Shown here one piece after another: positions 1-5,431 of a stretch of 6,219 nucleotides of DNA (position 1 is the first letter of the stretch; every line of letters starts with the position of its first letter). Origin of the DNA: Clostridiales bacterium (GTDB lineage: Bacteria > Bacillota > Clostridia > Oscillospirales > CAG-272); the NCBI GenBank assembly GCA_018370615.1, contig JAGZAC010000106.1, positions 1-6,219 on the forward strand, in the 5' to 3' direction. The translations under genes were made by a program, and so were the position numbers. Under the pieces are notes generated by a model. That model saw only the letters and a list, made by a program, of their open reading frames with translations. It had not been told where the DNA came from and ran no database searches.

Positions 1-180
1 CAGCACAAACGGCGCCAGCGTCATGGCCTTATCTCCGCTCTTTGCAAGAGAAGAAATCACAAATCCCAGTGCCATAGCAGCTTCAATTGTCAGCCATACT
101 GTAATAAAGGTTTCCACAAAGGGACCGGAGAAAAGAATTCCCTGGCCGCCAAAGCCTGCAAAGAGCATTTCTGTTGTCAT
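1..180 (-). CDS. 2-oxoacid oxidoreductase gamma subunit start joined in frame to an ABC-2 permease-like segment (partial, chimeric)
   Basis: Only the first 60 codons are in the window. The start is well supported: ATG at 180-178 overlaps the beta-subunit stop as ATGA, with AAGGAGGTG at 196-188 ahead of it. Residues 1-19 carry the gamma-subunit signature MLFAGFGGQG followed by ILFSG, as expected for the last gene of a Kor/Vor operon. A normal gamma subunit would then continue towards a WLPSYGPEMRGG-like segment. Instead residues 20-60 are hydrophobic (FITVWLTIEAAMALGFVISS) and then read LAKSGDKAMTLAPFVL, which resembles the membrane domain of ABCG-type ABC-2 permeases. The other two frames of the same strand show no gamma sequence and soon hit stops, so a simple frameshift does not explain it. 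The switch lies within codons 14-20 (121-141). It may be an assembly chimera or a real fusion/deletion. The gamma identity of the start is firm; the permease identity is recalled family similarity, not a database search. Confidence 0.7.
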   Translation of the reverse strand, partial: MTTEMLFAGFGGQGILFSGPFVETFITVWLTIEAAMALGFVISSLAKSGDKAMTLAPFVL

Positions 181-938
181 TTTGCAGCACCTCCTTCGAT
201 GGTATCAACATCCTTGTACACGCCCAGCGGATAGTAAGGAATCATGTCGCTGCGAAGCCATTCCAAAGCCTTTTCCGGAGAAAGTCCCCAGTTGGTGGGG
301 CATGTGGAGAGAACTTCTACAATGGAAAGCCCTTTTTTCTCCTCTTGATTTTTAAATGCTTTCAAAATCATCTTTTTTGCCTGCATAACATTCTTTGGAG
401 AGTCTACAGAAACTCGTGCGGCAAGGGCCACACCATCCAAGGTGGACAGCATTTCGCACATGCGAATCGGATTTCCCTGAATGGAACGGTCTCTGCCGTA
501 GGGGGAGGTGGTGGTCACCTGACCGGGCAGGGTGGTGGGGGCCATCTGGCCGCCGGTCATACCGTAAATAGCGTTGTTGACAAAGATGATGGTGATATTT
601 TCGCCTCTGGTCGCAGAATGTACTGTTTCTGCGGTACCGATGGCGGCAAGGTCACCGTCGCCCTGATATGTAAATACGAACCTGTCCGGGTGGGTGCGCT
701 TGATTCCGGTTGCGACAGCGGGCGCGCGGCCATGGGCGGCCTGCACCATATCGCACTCAAAGTAATTATAAGCAAATACGGAACATCCAACGCTGGCTAC
801 GCCGACTGTTTGGCCGACGATGCCCAGTTCGTCTATCGCCTCAGCCACAAGCCGGTGGATAATTCCGTGCGTGCAGCCGGGGCAGTAGTGCAGCGGCACA
901 TTCGAGAGAGCCGCAGGTCTTTCAAATACTGTTTTCAT
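177..938 (-). CDS. korB: 2-oxoacid:ferredoxin oxidoreductase beta subunit (thiamine-pyrophosphate binding)
   Basis: Catalytic beta subunit of a 2-oxoglutarate / 3-methyl-2-oxobutanoate ferredoxin oxidoreductase; it binds thiamine pyrophosphate and a [4Fe-4S] cluster and, with the alpha subunit, makes acyl-CoA and CO2 in the cytoplasm. Counting from the ATG at 938 it has 253 residues, a usual length. Visible motifs are CPGCTHG at 19-25, GCSVF with C52, the TPP/Mg motif GDGDLAAIGTAE from 93 to the NN at 121-122, YGMTGGQ at 125-131 and a late Cys in STCPTNW (C213). By family analogy C19, C22, C52 and C213 would be the cluster ligands. The start is ambiguous: an in-frame TTG at 944 sits 7 bases after AGGAAAGG (959-952), while the ATG at 938 sits 13 bases after it. 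I prefer the ATG because MKTVFERP matches family N-termini. The substrate cannot be read from sequence. The stop overlaps the next gene by four bases. Confidence 0.95.
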   Translation of the reverse strand: MKTVFERPAALSNVPLHYCPGCTHGIIHRLVAEAIDELGIVGQTVGVASVGCSVFAYNYFECDMVQAAHGRAPAVATGIKRTHPDRFVFTYQGDGDLAAIGTAETVHSATRGENITIIFVNNAIYGMTGGQMAPTTLPGQVTTTSPYGRDRSIQGNPIRMCEMLSTLDGVALAARVSVDSPKNVMQAKKMILKAFKNQEEKKGLSIVEVLSTCPTNWGLSPEKALEWLRSDMIPYYPLGVYKDVDTIEGGAAK

Positions 939-940
939 TT

Positions 941-1030
941 TCAATCATCAACCTTTCCTAGCATTTGCTCTGTCAGAACAAATGTGCGTGAAAAAAGTGG
1001 ATTTGGAGCAGAAGTGTCTCCATTTTTCAC
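941..1030 (-). CDS. candidate 29-residue small ORF between vorB and korB
   Basis: I recognise no family. AGGAGG (1043-1038) follows the vorB TAA directly, and seven bases later a GTG (1030-1028) opens a 29-codon frame that ends at TGA (943-941), two bases before the korB ATG. The peptide begins MKNGDTSAPN and ends MLGKVDD; it is polar and has no membrane segment or Cys motif. Placement and ribosome binding site are those of a normal operon gene filling the gap exactly. Against this, the length is small enough to arise by chance, the start codon is GTG, and the region folds into two hairpins, the first of which pairs the start codon. It could be a true microprotein, a translated leader that controls korB, or a chance frame. 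Confidence 0.4.
   Translation of the reverse strand: MKNGDTSAPNPLFSRTFVLTEQMLGKVDD
962..984 (-). other. RNA hairpin just upstream of the korB ribosome binding site
   Basis: On the minus-strand transcript CATTTG pairs with CAAATG and continues as TTCT with AGAG around a three-base GAC loop, ten pairs in all. One pair is a G-U that becomes a C-A mismatch on the opposite strand, so the fold suits the transcribed strand. It lies two bases before AGGAAAGG (959-952). There is no T-run after it, so it is not an intrinsic terminator. Confidence 0.5.
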
Positions 1031-1032
1031 GC
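986..1032 (-). other. inverted repeat / RNA hairpin after vorB
   Basis: GCGTGAAAAA (986-995, plus strand) and TTTTTCACGC (1023-1032) are perfect inverted repeats of ten bases. Past a two-base bulge, TGGA (998-1001) pairs with TCCA (1019-1022), leaving a 17-base loop. The minus-strand stem contains the GTG (1030-1028) of the candidate small ORF. The hairpin at 962-984 follows one base later. Possible roles are mRNA processing or stability between alpha and beta, or control of the small ORF. No T-run follows, so a terminator is unlikely. Confidence 0.5.
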
Positions 1033-1037
1033 GGACT

Positions 1038-1043
1038 CCTCCT
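1038..1043 (-). promoter_or_regulatory. AGGAGG ribosome binding site without a conventional gene
   Basis: A perfect AGGAGG begins on the base after the vorB stop codon. The korB start is about 100 bases downstream, too far to use it. The only start at a sensible distance is the GTG at 1030-1028. Confidence 0.6.
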
Positions 1044-2105
1044 TTACAGCTGTGCCTGCATGGCGCGGATTTTTTCTAGAACGGCATCCGGCGTGGGAAT
1101 CATACCGCCGGTGCGGCCATAAAACTCCACGGGACATTTGCCGTTTACGGCCAGGCGCACATCGTCTACCATCTGACCTTTGGACATTTCCACACTCAGC
1201 ATTGCTTTTGCCTTACAGGCTGCGGCATGGATGGCCTTTTTCGGGAAGGGCCAGAGAGTGATGGGACGGATCATCCCTACTTTCATACCTTCTGCTCTGG
1301 CGGCGTTTATGGCCGTTTTACAGACACGGGCAGTGATACCAAAGGCGACCAGGACGATATCGGCATCCTCGGTGAGGTATTCCTCACAGCGGGTTTCAGC
1401 CTCCTCAACTTTTGCATACCGTTCATACCGCTGATCTACAATATTCTCCAACTCCTGAGGCTCGATGTACAGGGAGTTTACAATATTCTTTTTCCGCTTG
1501 TTCTCATGCCCGCAGGCTGCCCAATCCTTTGGAGGCAGCTCACGCTGGGGAATAGCGCCAAAGTCCACAGGCTCCATCATCTGTCCCAGCGCACCATCCG
1601 CCAGAATCATAGCAGGCATTCTGTATATATCGGCCAGGTCAAAGGCTTCGATGGTAAGCTGTGCCATTTCCTGAACGGAAGAGGGGGCGAGCACCAACAG
1701 GCGAAGATCTCCATGACCTACCCCACGGGTTGCCTGATAATAGTCCGCCTGGGAGGGCTGAATGCCGCCCAGACCCGGGCCGCCTCTCTGCACGTTGACA
1801 ATGACACAGGGCAAATCACATCCGGCTATGTAACTGATTCCTTCACTTTTCAGGGAAATTCCGGGAGAAGAGGAAGAGGTAATTACGCGGGTGCCGGATG
1901 CAGCAGCACCCATGGTCATATTAATTGCCGCCACTTCGCTTTCCGCCTGAAGGCAGAGCCCGCCGACCTTCGGCATTTTTTTTGCAAAATATTCAGAAAG
2001 TTCTGTTTGCGGGGTAATGGGATAGCCGAAGAAGTACCGACATCCGCACCGAATTGCGGCCTCGGCAATTGCTTCGTTTCCTTTCATAAGTACTTTTTCT
2101 GACAT
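1044..2105 (-). CDS. vorB: 2-oxoacid:ferredoxin oxidoreductase alpha subunit (VorB/KorA type)
   Basis: Alpha subunit of the same oxidoreductase, carrying the pyrimidine-binding domain and CoA-related domain that complete the active site with beta. From the ATG at 2105 it has 353 residues, a normal length. It opens MSEKVLMKGNEAIAEAAIR and shows the family motifs GYPITPQ (27-33), QAESEVAAINM (53-63), SSSSPGISLKSEGISY (77-92) and NVQRGGPGLGG (104-114); the C-terminal half carries the domain with RPITLWPFP and GRTGG near the end. I chose the ATG at 2105 over the in-frame ATG at 2114 because AAAGGA (2121-2116) lies ten bases before the former but only one base before the latter. Naming as VorB (3-methyl-2-oxobutanoate) follows N-terminal similarity as I recall it; true substrate choice between branched-chain oxoacids and 2-oxoglutarate is unproven. 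It lies 37 bases after the ferredoxin gene in the same operon. Confidence 0.95.
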   Translation of the reverse strand: MSEKVLMKGNEAIAEAAIRCGCRYFFGYPITPQTELSEYFAKKMPKVGGLCLQAESEVAAINMTMGAAASGTRVITSSSSPGISLKSEGISYIAGCDLPCVIVNVQRGGPGLGGIQPSQADYYQATRGVGHGDLRLLVLAPSSVQEMAQLTIEAFDLADIYRMPAMILADGALGQMMEPVDFGAIPQRELPPKDWAACGHENKRKKNIVNSLYIEPQELENIVDQRYERYAKVEEAETRCEEYLTEDADIVLVAFGITARVCKTAINAARAEGMKVGMIRPITLWPFPKKAIHAAACKAKAMLSVEMSKGQMVDDVRLAVNGKCPVEFYGRTGGMIPTPDAVLEKIRAMQAQL

Positions 2106-2142
2106 GTCAATCATATCCTTTCTTCAGTCTAGACTTTAGGAA

Positions 2143-2355
2143 TTACGCGTCTTTTTCTACCGTTATGACACAGTCCGGACACATCAATGCGCACATGGCA
2201 CAGGCAATACATTTTTCCTGATCAATAATGATCGCAGGGTGATAGCCTTTTTGGTTCAGCACATCGGTGGCAAGGGCTACAATTTTCTTAGGACATGCTG
2301 TTACGCATAGTCCGCAGCCTTTGCATACGTCCGTTTTGAATGTAACTTTATTCAT
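2143..2355 (-). CDS. ferredoxin-like delta subunit, two [4Fe-4S] clusters
   Basis: Small electron-transfer subunit of the oxidoreductase (KorD/VorD type) that carries electrons from the TPP site towards free ferredoxin. It has 70 residues with two CxxCxxCxxxCP motifs: CKGCGLCVTACP at 11-22 and CIACAMCALMCP at 49-60, plus an extra Cys at 62. The start is the ATG at 2355, seven bases after GGAGGG (2368-2363). A longer reading frame from 2385 has no comparable site and would add ten non-conserved residues. It stands before the alpha gene, the common delta-alpha-beta-gamma order. No signal peptide is seen. Confidence 0.93.
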   Translation of the reverse strand: MNKVTFKTDVCKGCGLCVTACPKKIVALATDVLNQKGYHPAIIIDQEKCIACAMCALMCPDCVITVEKDA

Positions 2356-2362
2356 ATGGAAA

Positions 2363-2368
2363 CCCTCC
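2363..2368 (-). promoter_or_regulatory. ribosome binding site fixing the delta-subunit start
   Basis: GGAGGG on the minus strand, seven bases before the ATG at 2355. It decides against the in-frame upstream ATG at 2385. Confidence 0.8.
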
Positions 2369-2391
2369 GTTTCGGATTTATACAAACGATG

Positions 2392-3066
2392 CTAAAACAT
2401 CTGCTTTGTAACATTTTTCATGGGAAAGAGTATCTCTCCCGGTATCTTCAGCCCGGGCAGCAGCGCCTCATAATATGAGGTGAAGCACAGCGGTATGCCG
2501 CAGGCCGCCGCGCAAGCGTGGGCATAGGGAAGAGATGCGCGGATTTCTTCTTCCGTTGTTTCGGCGCCGATGGAGCTGTTGTTTACGATGCCGGTACACC
2601 GCAGGTGAGAGGCGTCTTCGATAATACGCATCAGATCTGCTGCTTCTTCAGGTTTTTCTGTCAGAGGGCGGTAGCAGCTTACCACATACAGCATGTCATA
2701 GCCCACCGCTTGAATTTGCTCTGCGTACATCCCCAGAGCCACAGCACCGTCATCGCCGCCTACGTCGATAAAGGATACAGTATTTGTATCCTCCCGAAAC
2801 AGGGAATACAGCTCCGGCGGCAGGCTTGGAATATCCACATTGGAATTGGCAAACGCGGGAATAATCGGACGCACACCGGCAGAGGTCAGTTCTTCTCTCG
2901 CATCGGCTGCCCGAAAATAAGGATTTACAATGTCCACGTCCGCCAGCGCAACATCTGTTTCGGGGCGCATACGCTTATACTGAAGGGCAAGATTGACAGC
3001 TACATTGGTTTTGCCGCTTCCGTAATGTCCGCAGACGATGGTGATTTTATTTCTGCCGAATTCCAT
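2392..3066 (-). CDS. MinD/ParA/CobQ-like P-loop ATP-binding protein
   Basis: A cytoplasmic P-loop NTPase of the SIMIBI (MinD/ParA/CobQ) class, first gene of the oxidoreductase operon; its cellular job is unknown to me. It has 224 residues. The Walker A is GHYGSGKT at 13-20, followed by ADVDIVNPYFRA at 42-53, a Walker B-like VSFIDVGGDDGA at 97-108, and TGIVNNSS at 158-165, a position typical for base recognition. The lysine pattern is the classical GxxGxGKT, without a clear deviant-Walker signature lysine. Cysteines at 185, 189 and 194 are spaced CxxxCxxxxC, unlike the CxxC of Mrp/Nbp35 iron-sulfur carriers. The start is the ATG at 3066, five bases after AGGAGG (3077-3072); the frame stays open to 3153 but that part overlaps the promoter. 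A gap of 36 bases separates it from the ferredoxin subunit. A role in maturing or regulating the enzyme is only an inference from position. Confidence 0.88.
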   Translation of the reverse strand: MEFGRNKITIVCGHYGSGKTNVAVNLALQYKRMRPETDVALADVDIVNPYFRAADAREELTSAGVRPIIPAFANSNVDIPSLPPELYSLFREDTNTVSFIDVGGDDGAVALGMYAEQIQAVGYDMLYVVSCYRPLTEKPEEAADLMRIIEDASHLRCTGIVNNSSIGAETTEEEIRASLPYAHACAAACGIPLCFTSYYEALLPGLKIPGEILFPMKNVTKQMF

Positions 3067-3071
3067 GGATA

Positions 3072-3077
3072 CCTCCT
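3072..3077 (-). promoter_or_regulatory. ribosome binding site fixing the ATPase start
   Basis: AGGAGG within AAGGAGGT, five bases before the ATG at 3066. It shows that the 29 extra codons open upstream are not translated. Confidence 0.8.
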
Positions 3078-3097
3078 TCTGAAATATGTACTTTACA

Positions 3098-3106
3098 AGT
3101 ATATCA
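3098..3106 (-). promoter_or_regulatory. promoter of the oxidoreductase operon (extended -10)
   Basis: On the minus strand TGATATACT is an extended -10 (TG-n-TATACT). Seventeen bases upstream lies only a T-run (3126-3120), so the -35 is poor and the TG extension probably compensates. Transcription should start near 3091, giving a leader of about 25 bases with no room for a riboswitch. Confidence 0.55.
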
Positions 3107-3201
3107 CATTTTTCGTCAGAAAAAAAGACATATTCAATAATAAATCTATCCAATTTTTTAATAACGGGATATATGATTTATGTAAATAATTTGATAAATG
3201 T

Positions 3202-3230
3202 TTGAAATAGGGCTCTTTTTATGATATACT
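3202..3230 (+). promoter_or_regulatory. sigma-A-type promoter of the cdaA operon
   Basis: TTGAAA (3202-3207), a 17-base spacer, then TATACT (3225-3230) with TG one base before it, so it has both a -35 and an extended -10. The expected start of transcription is around 3237, leaving about 60 bases of leader. Confidence 0.75.
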
Positions 3231-3236
3231 GATAAC

Positions 3237-3262
3237 AAAGACTGCTGTGCATGGCAGTATTT
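3237..3262 (+). other. small 5' leader hairpin of the cdaA transcript
   Basis: ACTGC (3241-3245) pairs with GCAGT (3254-3258), and AAA (3237-3239) with TTT (3260-3262) across one mismatch. It would sit at the very 5' end of the predicted transcript. The stem is weak; it may stabilise the mRNA or be chance. It does not resemble a c-di-AMP riboswitch. Confidence 0.25.
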
Positions 3263-3296
3263 TCAACTTCCGTCAAAATAAGGACAGGGTGACAGC

Positions 3297-4196
3297 ATGA
3301 AAATTACAGAGTGGTTTGCTGATTTTTTCAGCGGGATATTACAGACATTGCGGTCCATAACCATTGTGGATTTTATCGACATATTTTTTGTTGCGGTCAT
3401 TTTGTACTATGCATTTCGTTTTGTGCGGGAACGCCGGGCGGGAAAGCTGGCTGTCGGAATCATTTTCTTTGCGGTGTTTTTGGTGCTCAGTGACCTTTTG
3501 GGAATGCATGCACTGAAGTATATTTTCCAGAATCTTTTCCAGGTAGGCGTCATTGCTCTGATCGTGCTCTTTCAGCCGGAGCTGCGCAGCGCTTTGGAAA
3601 AGCTGGGAGGAAGCTCCCTGAAAGGGCTGAAGAATGTCAGTGATTCCAAAGGCAGCTCTGCCTGGATGCTGGCAATACGGGAGGTATCTTCGGCTGCTTC
3701 TCAAATGGCGGCGGAAAAGACCGGTGCGCTGATTGTATTTGAACGGGGAACACGTCTGGGAGAGATTGCCGCCACGGGAACAATTTCCGACGCACAGATC
3801 AGTGCATATCTTTTGCGGAATATCTTTTTCAACAAGGCACCGCTGCACGACGGTGCAGTTTTGCTGCGGGATGGCAGGATCTATGCGGCGGGATGTCTTT
3901 TGCCCCTGACCCATCAGTCAGATTTAAACCGGGATCTTGGAACTCGCCACCGTGCTGCCATTGGACTCAGCGAGGACAGTGATGCGGTCGTTGTGGTAGT
4001 TTCCGAAGAAACAGGTATCATTTCTTTAGCTGTGGACGGTCATTTATCCCGGGGGTATAATGCGGATACTTTGCGAAGCCGGCTTACCGAACTGATAGAG
4101 CCCATTCCCAAGGCGGGGGACGGCAGGAAAATTTTTCGCTTTATACGCAAGGGAAGAAATATGCAGTCAAATGCAGAGGGGAGTGACAAGCAGTGA
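3297..4196 (+). CDS. dacA: membrane diadenylate cyclase CdaA (DacA)
   Basis: Makes cyclic di-AMP from two ATP at the inner face of the membrane. The 299-residue protein has the CdaA architecture: three predicted membrane helices at about 26-43, 51-69 and 77-93, a short linker, then the DAC (DisA_N) domain from about 95 to 270. The catalytic signatures are intact: DGA at 185-187 in APLHDGAVLL and RHR at 217-219 in GTRHRAAIG, with SEE at 236-238. The ending after 275 is basic and low in conservation. The start ATG at 3297 follows AGGGTG (3286-3291) by five bases. It is first in its operon, behind the promoter at 3202-3230, and ends in a GTGA overlap with cdaR, its known partner. Identification is firm; the length is slightly above the 270-280 typical of the family, from the C-terminal tail. 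Confidence 0.97.
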   Translation: MKITEWFADFFSGILQTLRSITIVDFIDIFFVAVILYYAFRFVRERRAGKLAVGIIFFAVFLVLSDLLGMHALKYIFQNLFQVGVIALIVLFQPELRSALEKLGGSSLKGLKNVSDSKGSSAWMLAIREVSSAASQMAAEKTGALIVFERGTRLGEIAATGTISDAQISAYLLRNIFFNKAPLHDGAVLLRDGRIYAAGCLLPLTHQSDLNRDLGTRHRAAIGLSEDSDAVVVVVSEETGIISLAVDGHLSRGYNADTLRSRLTELIEPIPKAGDGRKIFRFIRKGRNMQSNAEGSDKQ

Positions 4197-5431
4197 CAAG
4201 CAAAAAAACTGCCGCGCACAAAAAGAAAAAATGGCATATCGGTACGATGCTTCTCTGCGTAGTCTGTGCCTTTATTATCTGGCTGTATGTGATGGAAGTG
4301 GACAGCCCCGATTATGAATCGGAATTTTTGGACGTGCCGGTAAATTTGGTGGGCGTGTCTACGTTGGAAAATGAGCACAATCTATCTGTTTTCGGCGGAT
4401 TTGATGCTGTGGTGGATTTGAAGGTGAAGGGCTCTAGGAGCATTATTGGGCGGTATACGATTGCAGACATCAATGTGACGGCAGATGTTTCGGGAATCAC
4501 CCAGGCGGGCAGTCATGAGGTGGCGTTGTTTTTTGACCTTCCCTCGGGACTTACAATGACTGAATCCTCAATGTCAGAAGTTTCCCTGTATATTGACGAG
4601 CGTTCTTCCGCAGTAGTGGAGGTAAGGGCGCGCATATCTTCCATAACAATTCCGGAAAGCTATGAGTTGGGGGACCTGGTGGCAGACACAGATACCATCA
4701 CTGTTAGCGGCCCAAAAGCAATTTTGGATGATATAGATTATGCTCAAGTAAGTCTGGAAGCGGGAAGTATTGAGTCTTCTGTTTCCATGGTAGGTACACT
4801 GGAGCTGATCAGTCTGTCCGGTGATGTAATTACCAACCCTTATATACGGCTTTCCCAAACGGAAGTGAGAGTAAATATCCCAGTGTATTGTTATAAGGAA
4901 TTAAAGCTTACGGCTGCCACAAAATATGGATATTACACAGAGGAAAACACACGCATTACGATTGAGCCAGAAGAGGTGACCGTACGGGGGGATCCTGCCG
5001 TTTTGGCGGAAATGGAGGAGCTGGTAGTTACTACCTTGGATGAGAAAGCGATTACAGGAGACTCCAGTTTGATTGTACAAATAAATGTTCCGGACACAGT
5101 CACCTTGGTGGAGGATTCTGCAACAGCGACGGTTGCTGTCCGTCATGTAGGAACAATTACAAAAACCTTCAATGTGAGGAATATAGATGTTTCTGTGGAC
5201 AGCGGGCTGGAGTATGAGGTGCTTACATCTGCTGTTTCAGTTACGGTACGAGGAGACCAGGATGCTGTAAATGCGCTGAGTGCAGACGACATTGTCGTAT
5301 CTGCAGACTTGACCGGATATACGCACGGCAATATGGGACTTGTATATGCGGAAGGGGTAGTTACAATAGACGACCCATCCGGTACGGTGTATGAGCTTGG
5401 TGAATATAATATACAGGTGGCCATCCAGTGA
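4193..5431 (+). CDS. cdaR: CdaA regulatory protein CdaR, YbbR repeats
   Basis: Membrane-anchored partner that modulates CdaA activity. The 412-residue protein has a lysine-rich N-terminus (AHKKKKWH), one membrane helix at about 16-34, and an extracytoplasmic part made of four YbbR-type beta-rich repeats at roughly 45-131, 135-225, 229-312 and 318-408. Repeat units show a V-x-G core followed by a helix-like stretch: VKGSRSIIG, VSGPKAILDD, VRGDPAVLAEM and VRGDQDAVNAL. The ectodomain is acidic and free of the Cys that would suggest other attachment. The start is GTG at 4193, overlapping the dacA stop by four bases, with GAGGGGAG (4176-4183) nine bases ahead. The fixed dacA-cdaR order is typical of Firmicutes. 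Its stop overlaps the next gene in the same GTGA manner. Confidence 0.95.
   Translation: MTSKKTAAHKKKKWHIGTMLLCVVCAFIIWLYVMEVDSPDYESEFLDVPVNLVGVSTLENEHNLSVFGGFDAVVDLKVKGSRSIIGRYTIADINVTADVSGITQAGSHEVALFFDLPSGLTMTESSMSEVSLYIDERSSAVVEVRARISSITIPESYELGDLVADTDTITVSGPKAILDDIDYAQVSLEAGSIESSVSMVGTLELISLSGDVITNPYIRLSQTEVRVNIPVYCYKELKLTAATKYGYYTEENTRITIEPEEVTVRGDPAVLAEMEELVVTTLDEKAITGDSSLIVQINVPDTVTLVEDSATATVAVRHVGTITKTFNVRNIDVSVDSGLEYEVLTSAVSVTVRGDQDAVNALSADDIVVSADLTGYTHGNMGLVYAEGVVTIDDPSGTVYELGEYNIQVAIQ

Noticed and set aside
174..1079. Long plus-strand reading frame opposite korB (301 codons)
   Set aside because: Its translation has no recognisable motif, and the opposite strand encodes a clear beta subunit with TPP and Cys motifs and proper start signals; it is a shadow.
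1227..2102. Long plus-strand reading frame opposite vorB (291 codons)
   Set aside because: Composition is unlike a protein family I know, and vorB on the other strand is unmistakable.
2126..2135. Palindrome AGTCTAGACT between the delta and alpha genes
   Set aside because: Ten bases with no loop and no wider symmetry; too short to support an operator or terminator.
3237..3262. Intrinsic terminator or c-di-AMP riboswitch before dacA
   Set aside because: The stem has only five strong pairs and the leader of about 60 bases is too short for a ydaO-type riboswitch.
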